Below are positions 26,678 to 35,018 of a stretch of DNA of 64,000 nt, piece by piece. The translations under genes were made by a program, and so were the position numbers. Every line of letters starts with the position of its first letter. The first letter of the stretch is position 1. The notes beneath the pieces are model-generated. The model was not told the origin of the DNA. It worked only from the letters and a program-made list of their open reading frames with translations, and made no database searches. Origin of the DNA: Thalassolituus hydrocarboniclasticus (GTDB lineage Bacteria > Pseudomonadota > Gammaproteobacteria > Pseudomonadales > Oceanobacteraceae); the NCBI RefSeq assembly GCF_025345565.1, contig NZ_CP054475.1, positions 2,262,448-2,326,447 of the forward strand, written 5' to 3'.

Positions 26678-26708
26678 TATGACGCTTTTATGACAATGCG
26701 ATGACAAA
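26678..26708 (-). promoter_or_regulatory. Pho box (PhoB-binding site)
   Basis: On the minus strand three GTCAT repeats lie 11 bases apart (TTTGTCAT, ATTGTCAT, GCGTCAT), with AT-rich spacers. TGTCATAAAAGCGTCAT fits the 7-4-7 layout of the PhoB consensus with little deviation. It ends 37 bp before the fusion gene, where an activator that covers the -35 would sit. Confidence 0.8.
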
Positions 26709-26754
26709 TAGCAGGAGTTGCAGAACAGCCACCAGCAACATCCAACAAAAACGG

Positions 26755-27441
26755 TTACTGCCCGGTAGCAATATCGTGAATATGGGACGGCCGGGAGCTG
26801 AGATAAGGCTCTTTAGCCACCATTTTGCGCATATTTTTCAAGGTGTAGTATGGTGAATCCACCACCATACTGTTCGCCAGCCAGGCAGGAATTCCGCCCG
26901 CAGGATCGGCGTGAACCTGATAGATCACGGTCACCCAGCCATCGTCCTCAGGGCGGAACTCCCAGAATCCTTTCATATCCTTGATGCGTACCAGATCATC
27001 ACTGGCAGGAAATACGTCGTTACGCACCTGCATATCAATATGTACCGTTCCGCTCACTTCATCCTGACTAAGGACACTGTAAACAACGCTATCACGGTCT
27101 TTTACTGGCCACGGAGCTTCAGTAACCATGTAAAACAAGCGTTCATGCTCAGAAATCTGCTCAATGACTTCAAGGGCACGGCAGTGGTGAATCCACTCTG
27201 GGCCGGATTTATTATCTTCGATCAATGCGACCAGTGCCGACAAGGTAGTCTGTAAACGCATTTCCCCCCGGAACTCACGCAGGTCAGACTGCTCAGCTTC
27301 ACGGGTGAACACACGGATCTGACGCTTATCGTCTTCTTTGGCTAACTCCCAGCCGGCCAGGCAAACCTGCGCCATCATCAGAGACATCATCACCAGCAAA
27401 CGAACGGCCAAACACATAAACAAGATCCTGCTATTTATCAT
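26755..27441 (-). CDS. START-domain (lipid-transfer/polyketide-cyclase-like) secreted protein
   Basis: 228 residues. Signal peptide with two possible starts (MINSRILFMCLAVRLLVMMSLMM to CLAG). The mature part matches bacterial START proteins: WELAKEDDKRQIRVFTREAE, GPEWIHHCRALEVIEQISEHE, VTEAPWPVKDRDSVVYS and FWEFRPEDDGWVTVIYQVHADPAGGIPAWLAN. It should bind a lipid or other hydrophobic ligand in the periplasm. It ends 113 bp before the Pho-regulated gene and appears to be a separate unit. Confidence 0.85.
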   Translation of the reverse strand: MINSRILFMCLAVRLLVMMSLMMAQVCLAGWELAKEDDKRQIRVFTREAEQSDLREFRGEMRLQTTLSALVALIEDNKSGPEWIHHCRALEVIEQISEHERLFYMVTEAPWPVKDRDSVVYSVLSQDEVSGTVHIDMQVRNDVFPASDDLVRIKDMKGFWEFRPEDDGWVTVIYQVHADPAGGIPAWLANSMVVDSPYYTLKNMRKMVAKEPYLSSRPSHIHDIATGQ

Positions 27442-27575
27442 TACAGGCGGAGCATGCCTGCAGTTTTATGGTCCCAGTAGGTGTACTTCAGCCAAAATAG
27501 CGGCCTGGTGTCGGCAGAAATGCTGCAAAAACAGGAACTGAGTAGAAGGACATGATGCCCTGTGGCCAGCTGCGG

Positions 27576-27872
27576 TCAATGACCGCCCTGACACTGAGGG
27601 GATGGCGGAACGGTCGCATCCTGCCATTCCTGCGGAGAATAAAGATGCAAAGCCAGAGCGTGTACCGGCCCGGCCAGTTCTTCAGCCAGCAACTGATACA
27701 CACGCTGATGGCGGGCCACCGGGCGCTTACCATCAAACTCCGCACTGACCACAACCAGCTTGAAATGTGATTCGGTCGCAGGCCCGGCATGCATGTGGCT
27801 TTCGTTCAGGATATCGAGGTGCAGAGGAGATAAAACGGCGAGTTTAGCAGCGATGGAATCAGCAGTGTTCAT
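27576..27872 (-). CDS. BolA family protein
   Basis: 98 residues from ATG 27872; the longer frame to 27935 has no similarity. The BolA core is clear: DILNESHMHAGPATESHFKLVVVSAEFDGKRPVARHQRVYQLLAEEL, with the conserved His of RHQ, and the ending GPVHALALHLYSPQEW. BolA proteins act with monothiol glutaredoxins in iron-sulfur handling, and some regulate transcription. It reads away from the gene at 27995. Confidence 0.92.
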   Translation of the reverse strand: MNTADSIAAKLAVLSPLHLDILNESHMHAGPATESHFKLVVVSAEFDGKRPVARHQRVYQLLAEELAGPVHALALHLYSPQEWQDATVPPSPQCQGGH

Positions 27873-27994
27873 AATCAGCCCATAAGAAAAATGACAATAA
27901 TGGCTACTATAAAACAACCACCGACAGTTGCACAAAACCTATGTAAACATATACAGTACCGGACTGAATTTGAACCACCAGACGGAAGCTAATC

Positions 27995-28618
27995 ATGCAG
28001 GATATCGATACCACCAGCACCCAATCTCTTGTTGACCGTTACTACGAAGAAGAGAAAGCAAAACGTGAACGCGAACAGACTCTGGCCGCCTTCACCATGC
28101 GCCTGGACGCCAACGATCTGGCCATGCTTAACGTTATTGCCCGCCGCTTCCGTAAAAACCGCGATGAAATTGCTCAGGAAGTGCTGTCCAACGCACTGAT
28201 CGATCTGTTTGCCCGCCTTGATGCCGGCGAACGCAAACTGCTGGCCCGTGATGCCGACGAAGCTGCCCGCTCGCTGGCCGATGAAATCGCCGAAGAAAAT
28301 GGCATTCACAGCGTTGAGATTAAAACCGGTGTCTGGGCCAACCATGACCGTCAGATCACCAAGATCGAACGCAAAAAAGCCAAAATGCAGGAATCCGGTA
28401 ACCGTGCGCAAAACAACAGTACCGATAACGATGATTCGGATGCTGATGATGAAGCCGCACAGGCTGACGCTCAGACCAGTAATCAGCCAATGGCGGCACA
28501 GAACGACAGCACTCCGGCCGAAAGCATGACAACTGAGCAGGAAAGCTCTGATCAGAGCGCAGAAGAAACGGTCGAACAGAAAGAAGAAAATCAGCCAATG
28601 TCGATGTTCGGCAGCTGA
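27995..28618 (+). CDS. Unknown protein, possible ribbon-helix-helix core with acidic tail
   Basis: 207 residues. The segment FTMRLDANDLAMLNVIARRFRKNRDEIAQEVLSNAL (about 33-68) has the strand-helix-helix rhythm of RHH (CopG/Arc) DNA-binding proteins. A basic stretch follows (KIERKKAKMQ), and the last 75 residues are a low-complexity acidic tail rich in Asp, Glu, Gln, Ser and Asn (for example DNDDSDADDEAAQADAQ). I do not recognise the family. Likely a cytoplasmic regulator or DNA-associated protein; this is inference. Confidence 0.7.
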   Translation: MQDIDTTSTQSLVDRYYEEEKAKREREQTLAAFTMRLDANDLAMLNVIARRFRKNRDEIAQEVLSNALIDLFARLDAGERKLLARDADEAARSLADEIAEENGIHSVEIKTGVWANHDRQITKIERKKAKMQESGNRAQNNSTDNDDSDADDEAAQADAQTSNQPMAAQNDSTPAESMTTEQESSDQSAEETVEQKEENQPMSMFGS

Positions 28619-28629
28619 TCAGTACAGAA

Positions 28630-28655
28630 ACCAGAGCTGCCCAGCAGCTCTGGTG
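28630..28655. other. Stem-loop after the acidic-tail protein gene
   Basis: ACCAGAGCTG-CCCAG-CAGCTCTGGT, ten paired bases, 12 bp after the stop. There is no T run, so it is either a weak terminator or an mRNA 3' stabiliser. Confidence 0.4.
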
Positions 28656-28715
28656 TACGTTAGATAATCCTGTCCGACACCATCCGGGTCAGGACGAAAG
28701 CATCAATCAGGGCAG

Positions 28716-28907
28716 CTATTTACGCCACAGACGCAGCTCGCGAAACTCGCCCGGTCCCGCTTCCACCCAGACCACCTCGGCCTGATCTGAAAAAACAAAC
28801 TTATTACCGAGCAGAAAGCCTGCCCGCCGCCGACCGGACACCGTTGCCGAGGCCTGCCGCCCCTGCTTCTTGGCACTCCGGGCAAAATCTTCTGGTAAGA
28901 CATCCAT
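28716..28907 (-). CDS. Small basic hypothetical protein
   Basis: 63 residues from ATG 28907, with GGAGA at a proper distance; the frame is open to 28964 but without a better start. MDVLPEDFARSAKKQGRQASATVSGRRRAGFLLGNKFVFSDQ then VVWVEAG. No family recognised; rich in Arg and Lys in the middle, with beta-like ending. Isolated gene. Confidence 0.5.
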   Translation of the reverse strand: MDVLPEDFARSAKKQGRQASATVSGRRRAGFLLGNKFVFSDQAEVVWVEAGPGEFRELRLWRK

Positions 28908-29114
28908 AGTTGTCTCCAATCCGATCAATTTCACCTTGCCGAATGGGGTTAAAGTAACCCGCAATTATGACAGTCCAGTGTCGGAGATTTTTCACCGGTA
29001 ACGCAGTAATCGGTCATACTCAGGCCACTGCGTACAAGTGAGCAGTTGCTCTCCACTGGCCTTGCTTTACAATGTGCCGCCCTTTTAATCACTCGTCAAT
29101 TGGAAAGCGTCACT

Positions 29115-30026
29115 ATGGCAATTCAATGGTTCCCAGGGCACATGAACAAAGCCCGCAAGAAAATCAGCGAAGCGATGCCGGACATCGATATCGTGGTCGA
29201 AGTTCTTGACGCCCGCCTGCCCTACTCCAGCACCAACCCGATGGTTGATGAGCTGCGTCGTGATAAAACCTGCATCAAAGTACTGAATAAGGCCGATCTG
29301 GCAGACCCTAAGGTCACTCAGCAATGGGTCGATTACTTTGGCAAGCAGCACAATACCCAGGCCATTCCGCTGGTTGCGGAAGACCGCAATCAGGTTAAAA
29401 AGCTGATTGCGCTGTGTAAAAAACTGGGAGCAGCACGGCTAGAGAAAAAGCTCTCCGTGCGGGTTATGATTATGGGCATTCCCAATGTCGGCAAGTCCAC
29501 CCTGATCAACGCACTGGCCGGACGCTATATCGCCAAAACCGGTAACGAGCCGGCGGTGACCAAAGCCAACCAGATGATCGATCTGAAAAACGGCATCGTG
29601 CTGTCCGACACTCCGGGGATTCTCTGGCCCAAGTTTGAGAACGAACACAGCGGCTATCGTCTGGCGGCCAGTGGTGCCGTCAAAGACACGGCGATGGAAT
29701 ACACCGACGTTGCCACCTATGCCCTGGGTTACCTGCTTGATCAGTACGCCACCGAGTTGTCAGCCCGTTTCCGCTTTAAAGAATTACCGGCCAGCGCAGC
29801 CGATGCACTGAACACCATTGCTGCCAAGCGCGGTTGCCTGAAGCCCGGCGGTATTGCCGATCTGCATAAAGCGGCGGAATTATGTCTGCATGAACTGCGG
29901 GCGGGGAAAATAGGCCGGATCACGCTGGAAAACCCGGCCATTGTCGAAGCGGAGCTGGCGGAGATTGAAGAACGCCGGCTGGAGGCGCTCAGGCTTCTGG
30001 ACGAATCGCCTGATACACCTGCGTAA
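29115..30026 (+). CDS. ylqF: Ribosome-assembly GTPase, YlqF/RbgA family
   Basis: 303 residues from ATG 29115 (GGAAAG upstream). It opens MAIQWFPGHMNKARKKI, the hallmark of the family. The GTPase is circularly permuted: LNKADLAD (G4) precedes GIPNVGKSTLINALAG (G1), then AVTKANQMIDLKNGIVLSDTPGILWP (G2-G3). In Bacillus RbgA matures the large ribosomal subunit. Its 3' end overlaps the convergent gene by 38 bp. Confidence 0.92.
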   Translation: MAIQWFPGHMNKARKKISEAMPDIDIVVEVLDARLPYSSTNPMVDELRRDKTCIKVLNKADLADPKVTQQWVDYFGKQHNTQAIPLVAEDRNQVKKLIALCKKLGAARLEKKLSVRVMIMGIPNVGKSTLINALAGRYIAKTGNEPAVTKANQMIDLKNGIVLSDTPGILWPKFENEHSGYRLAASGAVKDTAMEYTDVATYALGYLLDQYATELSARFRFKELPASAADALNTIAAKRGCLKPGGIADLHKAAELCLHELRAGKIGRITLENPAIVEAELAEIEERRLEALRLLDESPDTPA

Positions 30027-30426
30027 AGGTCTGCCACTGTGGGTCTTCATCGGCCACCACCTCGATCGGGTACAAACCCGCGCCGGTGGGAATACGGTCA
30101 AGGCCTTCTTTTAACAGTTCAATATCTTTGCAGTAGATAATCCACTGGCACACCCCGTCGTGGGTAATCACCATGGTGACCAGTGCATTTTCTGCCGGTT
30201 CAAGATGTTGCTGCAGGTGCTCACCGAAGGTCAGTATTTTGCTTTGTTCGGCCAGACCGGGAAAGCCGGTGCTGTCATCGACGCTGCCGGCGTTCCAGGC
30301 AATCTGCACGCACAACGGATAGCTTTCCGATTGGCGGGCAAGCTCCCAGTCTTCGCGGTACTGAATACTGATGGGCTTGTCATTCAGACTACCGGTAGCC
30401 CTGACCCAACGGTTGTTCGCCAGCAT
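29989..30426 (-). CDS. DUF695-like protein
   Basis: 145 residues. MLANNRWVRATGSLNDKPISIQYREDW, then VTMVITHDGVCQWIIYCKDIELLKEGLDRIP and VVADEDPQWQTFTQVYQAI, typical of the DUF695 family. AGGAA lies before the start. Role unknown. Its last 12 codons overlap the end of ylqF on the other strand. Confidence 0.75.
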   Translation of the reverse strand: MLANNRWVRATGSLNDKPISIQYREDWELARQSESYPLCVQIAWNAGSVDDSTGFPGLAEQSKILTFGEHLQQHLEPAENALVTMVITHDGVCQWIIYCKDIELLKEGLDRIPTGAGLYPIEVVADEDPQWQTFTQVYQAIRPEA

Positions 30427-30508
30427 GGCTTATTCCTTTTTGTTTGGTTGCATTCAGACTAATAGAAATCGGTGCAAATGCCAAAAAGTCATTGCCATGC
30501 ATACCCCA

Positions 30509-31396
30509 TCAGAGCAGGTTTAACGGCAGTTTCAGGTAAGACACACCATTATCTTCGGCCTGCGGAAACGCCCCGGCGCGGATATTCACCTGCAGCGATG
30601 GCAGAATCAGGCGCGGCATATCCAGCCCGGCATCACGTTCCGTGCGCATTGTAATAAAGGAAGCTTCACTGATACCGGCTTTTACATGGATATTTGCCGC
30701 CCGCTGCTCGGCAACGGTTACGGCCGAGCAAACCGGCCGCTCAGACGGCGGATAGTCATGGCATAAATGCAGCACAGTCTCTTCCGGTAAGGCCAGTAAA
30801 CGCTGTACCGACTTATATAAAGTCGCCGCATCACCACCGGGAAAATCACAGCGGGCCGTACCGACATCCGGCATAAACAGGGTATCGCCGACAAACACAT
30901 CACGCTGATTCACCTGATAGCTGACACAGGCCGGGGTGTGACCCGGAGTGGCCATTACATCAATGTGACTGTCGCCGAGCTTCAGGCTATCGCCTTCGCT
31001 GACCAACAGGTCAAACTGATGGCCATCGGCGATAAAGCCTTCTCCCTCATTGAAGATCTTCTTAAAGGTGCCCTGTACCTGACAGATCGCGGCACCGATA
31101 ACGATGCGCGCACCGCTTTGGCTGCGGATGTAATCCGCCGCAGTCAGGTGGTCGGCATGGGCATGGGTTTCCAGTACATAGTCCAGAATCAGAGACTGCT
31201 CCCGGACCTCGGCGAGAATGCCATCAATAAAAGCTGTCGCTGTACGCCCGGACTTCTGATCAAAATCCAGTACCGGGTCGATAATGGCCGCACGGCTGGT
31301 GCTTTTATCCACCAACAGATGGGTAAAGGTGAAGGTATCTTCGTGAAAGAACGTCCTGATACCAATCTCTGTGGCATCACCTGGCTGACGGGTCAT
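30509..31396 (-). CDS. Persulfide dioxygenase-like MBL-fold enzyme (Blh/ETHE1 type)
   Basis: 295 residues. Metallo-beta-lactamase motifs VLETHAHADHLTAADYI, TPGHTPACVSYQV, VGDTLFMPDVGTARCDFPGGDA and HLCHDYPPSERPV match the ETHE1/Blh subgroup, which oxidises glutathione persulfide to sulfite with a mononuclear iron. AGGAGG lies just before the start. Divergently transcribed from a BigR-like repressor, the known control gene of Blh in other bacteria, and followed on the other side by a SulP transporter. Likely role: sulfide/persulfide detoxification. Confidence 0.9.
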   Translation of the reverse strand: MTRQPGDATEIGIRTFFHEDTFTFTHLLVDKSTSRAAIIDPVLDFDQKSGRTATAFIDGILAEVREQSLILDYVLETHAHADHLTAADYIRSQSGARIVIGAAICQVQGTFKKIFNEGEGFIADGHQFDLLVSEGDSLKLGDSHIDVMATPGHTPACVSYQVNQRDVFVGDTLFMPDVGTARCDFPGGDAATLYKSVQRLLALPEETVLHLCHDYPPSERPVCSAVTVAEQRAANIHVKAGISEASFITMRTERDAGLDMPRLILPSLQVNIRAGAFPQAEDNGVSYLKLPLNLL

Positions 31397-31417
31397 TACG
31401 GCCTCCTGCGGTACAAA

Positions 31418-31474
31418 TTTAAAGTGATTATATTAGCATATTCTTATTTAGCAATATTTGATATACACTTTAAA
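31418..31474. promoter_or_regulatory. AT-rich palindromic operator between the MBL enzyme and BigR-like gene
   Basis: Outer arms TTTAAAGTG (31418-31426) and CACTTTAAA (31466-31474) are exact inverted repeats, and inner bases (TATAT / ATATA) extend the match. The 57 bp between them are almost only A and T. It lies 21 bp from the MBL start and 23 bp from the repressor start, so one bound repressor could block both promoters. Confidence 0.7.
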
Positions 31475-31497
31475 GAGCGCAGCCCGGAACACACATC

Positions 31498-31854
31498 ATG
31501 ATTAACCACGACGCCCTTGATCACCACCGCCAGGATGCAGTCCGCCTGCTTAAGGCTCTGGCCAACGAACACCGGCTGACCATTCTCTGCTGCCTGCGCC
31601 ATGGTGAAATTTCGGTCAGTGATCTGATCAGCCGTCTGCCATTGAGCCAATCTGCCCTGTCCCAGCATCTGGCCTGGCTGCGCAGCGAGCATCTGGTGCA
31701 TACCCGCCGCAGCGCCCAGAACGTCTACTATCAACTCAGTGACGATAAAGCCGAACGCATCATCAATGTTCTGAACAGCCTCTATTGTGATATCCAGCCA
31801 GAAACAACCGCGCCAATGCCACGTAAGGAGAGCAGTCCGCATGCGCCTGACTAA
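31498..31854 (+). CDS. ArsR-family repressor, BigR-like
   Basis: 118 residues. Winged helix with LANEHRLTILCCLRHGEISVSDLISRLPLSQSALSQHLAWLRSEHLVHTRRSAQNVYYQL; the QSALSQHLAWLR helix binds DNA. Cys in ILCC and in SLYCD occupy the places of the redox-active pair of BigR/SqrR, which forms a disulfide or tetrasulfide with persulfides and leaves DNA. This predicts a sulfide-responsive repressor of the flanking genes. Overlaps the SulP gene by 14 bp. Confidence 0.88.
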   Translation: MINHDALDHHRQDAVRLLKALANEHRLTILCCLRHGEISVSDLISRLPLSQSALSQHLAWLRSEHLVHTRRSAQNVYYQLSDDKAERIINVLNSLYCDIQPETTAPMPRKESSPHAPD

Positions 31855-33556
31855 CACCTTCTCCGGTTACCAGCGCCACTGGCTGATGCCGGATATCACC
31901 GCCGGTCTGGTCGTCGCTGCCTTGATTACACCGCAGGCGATGGCCTACGCCCTGCTGGCCGGCATGCCACCACAGGCCGGACTTTATGCTGCGCTGCTGC
32001 CGGTACTGGTATATGCCCTGTTGGGCAGCAGCCCGGTGTTAGCCGTTGGTCCGGTAGCCGTTATTTCTCTGATGACCTTTGAAGCCCTGCATACACTGGC
32101 AACTCCTGGCAGTGCCGATTATCTGCATATGGCCAGCGCACTGGCTCTGCTCACCGGATTATGGCTGCTGCTGTTCTATCTGATTAATCTGGGACGCTGG
32201 ACAACCTTTATCAGCCACTCAGTGATCTCCGCCTTTACCAGCGCAACCGCCATTCTGATTGTGATCAGCCAGCTGAAATACATCACCGCGATTCCACTGC
32301 CCGGTAGCGGCTCATTATGGCAGACCCTGACCCACCTCAGCCGCGACTACCCAGAGGCTCAGCCTGCTGCACTGCTGATGGCAGCGGCCGCCCTGACACT
32401 GCTGTATGGCTGGCAGTGGCTGATGCCCAAAGCGACCCGCCGCCTGCCCGCCTGGCTCAGTAGCCTGCTGAATAAAGCCGGTCCTCTGGCCGCCGTCGTC
32501 ATGGGCATTGTGGCAGTACAGGCCAGCGGATTCACCATCGCGACCATCGGGGAGCTGCCCACAGGTTTGCCAGCTCTGGTTTGGCCAGCGCTCACCCCTG
32601 AACAGTGGCAGGCTCTCGTTCCGGCCGCCGCCGTGATTGCTCTGATTGGTTATCTGTCCAGTCTGTCGGTGGCGAAAGCTCTGACGCCAGTGTCGACATC
32701 AGACACTGCACCGCAGCCAGCGGCGGACGCACCGCGTCTGCGTACTAATCAGGAGCTGCTGGCTCTGGGATTGGCGAACCTTGGCGCGGCGGTCAGTCAG
32801 GCCTTTCCGGTAGCCGGCGGATTCGGCCGCAGCGTGGTTAACCGCGCTGCCGGCGCCCGCACGCAGCTGGCGTCTGTGGTAACCGTCGTACTGGTGGCCC
32901 TCGTCTGTCTGTATGCCAGCCGCTTATTTGTTGATCTGCCTTATGCCGTACTGGCGGTGATTATTGTCAGCGCAGTTCTGCCACTGATCAGCTTCTCTGA
33001 CGCCCGTCGCGCCTGGCGCTTTCAGAAAGGTGATGGCCTGGTCTGGCTGACCACGTTTATTGCCGTTCTGGCGGCCGGCGCGGTGGACGGTATTCTGCTG
33101 GGCATGGTGCTCTCTCTGGCACTGTACCTGCGCCGCTCCAGCGAACCCCATATTGCCGAAATCGGCCGGGTCGGAGACAGCGATCACTTCCGTAACGTTA
33201 AACGCCATCAGGTGACAACCTGCCCGCAGGTACTGATGATCCGCATTGATGAGAACCTGTATTTTGCCAACAGTCAGTATCTGGAAGATGTCATCTGCGA
33301 GCGTCTGCAGAGCAGCCAGGATATCCGCCACGTGGTACTGGTCGGCAGCGCCATTAATCATATCGACTTCAGCGGTTTTGAAACCCTGCAGCATTTGCTG
33401 AACAAATTACGCGCCCGCAATATTCAGCTGCATCTGGCCGAGGTAAAAGGTCCGGTGATGGATCAGCTGGGTAAAACCAGCCTGCTGGACGAACTGTCTC
33501 CCGGACAGATCTTTTTCACCGCCAGCGAAGCGTTACGCACCCTTGGCCACTGCTGA
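31841..33556 (+). CDS. SulP-family anion transporter with STAS domain
   Basis: 571 residues from ATG 31841, which has AAGGAG upstream; the frame is open to 31787 inside the repressor gene. About 12 membrane helices, with the SulP start YQRHWLMPDITAGLVVAALITPQAMAYALLAGMPPQAGLYA, and a C-terminal STAS domain (HVVLVGSAINHIDFSGFETLQHLLNKL). SulP members carry sulfate, bicarbonate or other anions. Linked to the repressor, it probably exports or imports the sulfur oxyanion made by the MBL enzyme; the direction is inference. Confidence 0.9.
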   Translation: MRLTNTFSGYQRHWLMPDITAGLVVAALITPQAMAYALLAGMPPQAGLYAALLPVLVYALLGSSPVLAVGPVAVISLMTFEALHTLATPGSADYLHMASALALLTGLWLLLFYLINLGRWTTFISHSVISAFTSATAILIVISQLKYITAIPLPGSGSLWQTLTHLSRDYPEAQPAALLMAAAALTLLYGWQWLMPKATRRLPAWLSSLLNKAGPLAAVVMGIVAVQASGFTIATIGELPTGLPALVWPALTPEQWQALVPAAAVIALIGYLSSLSVAKALTPVSTSDTAPQPAADAPRLRTNQELLALGLANLGAAVSQAFPVAGGFGRSVVNRAAGARTQLASVVTVVLVALVCLYASRLFVDLPYAVLAVIIVSAVLPLISFSDARRAWRFQKGDGLVWLTTFIAVLAAGAVDGILLGMVLSLALYLRRSSEPHIAEIGRVGDSDHFRNVKRHQVTTCPQVLMIRIDENLYFANSQYLEDVICERLQSSQDIRHVVLVGSAINHIDFSGFETLQHLLNKLRARNIQLHLAEVKGPVMDQLGKTSLLDELSPGQIFFTASEALRTLGHC

Positions 33557-33573
33557 CCCTGTCGGAGCAGACG

Positions 33574-33759
33574 ATGATTAACAAAACAGATATCAGCGCA
33601 GAACCGCCAGCAATGAAAGATTGCAGCGTTAATAATACGGACAAACAGCGCAGCGACGGCCGTTTCTATCAGGTTCAGCCACAACGGGGAGCGGCGCGTT
33701 TGCGCGTGCGCTACCGCGAAGGCACGACCCGCGATTCCGGCTGTCGCCTGTGTCGCTAA
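33574..33759 (+). CDS. Very small protein ending in a CxxC motif
   Basis: 61 residues, ATG 33574, 17 bp after the SulP stop, with GGAGCAGACG in front as a ribosome site. MINKTDISAEPPAMKDCSVNN, a basic middle (RGAARLRVRYREG) and the end DSGCRLCR. No known family. Position and Cys content suggest a part of the sulfide-responsive operon. It could also be a chance frame. Confidence 0.45.
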   Translation: MINKTDISAEPPAMKDCSVNNTDKQRSDGRFYQVQPQRGAARLRVRYREGTTRDSGCRLCR

Positions 33760-33835
33760 TCCCCCAGTAACTGCAGGTTAATTTCTCCACCATGACAGGC
33801 TATGATGCCCGACCTGCTATGTGACGGAGCCTTCC

Positions 33836-34318
33836 ATGATTCTGACTTACGGCCTGATTATTCTCGGTCTGTTAATTATCGCCCTGCTGGCCGGCTATGC
33901 CTGGCACCTGACCCGTCAGGTTAAGGCGGTTGAACAGCGTCAGCAGGAAGAAGAGGCGCAGGCCGCCATGCAGCTGCGTAACCGTCAGCTGGAATTACTG
34001 CAGGATATCCGCTTTATCGCCCGTTCCGTGCTGGACGAACAGTGCGAAATTACCGAAGGCGTGTTACGCATCCAATACCTGATGTCTGCGCTGGACCCCG
34101 CCGTATGGGAACAGGATGAGCTGTGCACCCTACGCAGCCATTATCAGTCAACATCATCCATGCCGATTCTGGATGCCTATAAACAGCTGCCGCGCAAAGA
34201 GCAGTTCAAACTCGACCAGCAACGCTGGGCGCTGGAAAACGAAAATAAAACGGCGATTGAACGCGAACTGCGCTGGCTGGTCAGTTATTCTTTTCCGGCG
34301 GTTACTCTTATTCAGTAA
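33836..34318 (+). CDS. DUF2489 membrane-anchored protein
   Basis: 160 residues from ATG 33836 (GGAG upstream); a GTG at 33821 is less likely. N-terminal helix MILTYGLIILGLLIIALLAGYAW followed by a charged coiled-coil (VKAVEQRQQEEEAQAAMQLRN) and the DUF2489 core (CEITEGVLRIQYLMSALDPAVWEQDEL). Role unknown; anchored in the inner membrane with a cytoplasmic domain. Confidence 0.8.
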   Translation: MILTYGLIILGLLIIALLAGYAWHLTRQVKAVEQRQQEEEAQAAMQLRNRQLELLQDIRFIARSVLDEQCEITEGVLRIQYLMSALDPAVWEQDELCTLRSHYQSTSSMPILDAYKQLPRKEQFKLDQQRWALENENKTAIERELRWLVSYSFPAVTLIQ

Positions 34319-34389
34319 CCACGGCTTTTCAACCCGCCGACAACCCGGCAGATTGACTATGTGAATCTGCTCAAGACAAGGAAAATACC

Positions 34390-34962
34390 ATGCGTCACGT
34401 ATTACTCGTATCAGCTCTGTTATTCAGTGCATTCACACAGGCCGACTGGACACTTCAATCCCCGTCCACCCTGACCTTCCTGTCCACCAAGAACACACAC
34501 CTGACCGAAGTGCATCACTTCCGCAAGATCAGCGGCAAAGTGAGCGATCAGGGTGTGGCGGAACTGAACATTGATCTGACCAGCATCGACTCCGGCATTC
34601 CGATCCGCGATGAACGCATGCAGGAGTTCCTGTTTGAAACCAACAGCTTCAGCAGCGCTACCTTCAGCGCTGTTATCCCGGCCGATGCCATGAAAAAAGC
34701 GCGTGACGGTATCAGTCAGACACTGGACCTGAAAGGTAAACTGATGCTGCATGGCAGCGAAGAAGAAATCAGCGTACCGGTAATGATCGTACCGGCACAG
34801 AATAAGCAGGTCGTTATCACCAGTCTGAAACCCGTGCTGGTACACGCCGACAGCTTCGCCCTGACCGCCGGTATTCAGAAACTGCGTGACATTGCCAAGC
34901 TGGAACGCATTGCCGAAGTGGTACCGGTTAATTTCACCCTGACCTTTGGTAAATCAGAGTAA
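34390..34962 (+). CDS. YceI-family lipid-binding secreted protein
   Basis: 190 residues. Signal peptide MRHVLLVSALLFSAFTQA; YceI lipocalin-like barrel with STLTFLSTKNTHLTEVHHF, AELNIDLTSIDSGIPIRDERMQEFLFETNSF and the closing ADSFALTAGIQKLRDIAKLERI. These bind isoprenoids or similar lipids in the periplasm. AAGGAAA lies before the start and a terminator follows. Confidence 0.92.
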   Translation: MRHVLLVSALLFSAFTQADWTLQSPSTLTFLSTKNTHLTEVHHFRKISGKVSDQGVAELNIDLTSIDSGIPIRDERMQEFLFETNSFSSATFSAVIPADAMKKARDGISQTLDLKGKLMLHGSEEEISVPVMIVPAQNKQVVITSLKPVLVHADSFALTAGIQKLRDIAKLERIAEVVPVNFTLTFGKSE

Positions 34963-34976
34963 CTCCCTGATCACAG

Positions 34977-35010
34977 GCAGAGAGCAGCATGCCGCTCTCT
35001 GCTCCTGTTT
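34977..35010 (+). terminator. Terminator after the YceI gene
   Basis: GCAGAGAGC-AGCATGCC-GCTCTCTGC followed by TCCTGTTTT. Located between convergent genes at 34962 and 35019. Confidence 0.65.
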
Positions 35011-35018
35011 TAAGCTCT

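Noticed and set aside
26642-26707. Longer phosphate-binding protein starting at 26707
   Set aside because: The extension overlaps the Pho box and would place residues before a normal signal peptide.
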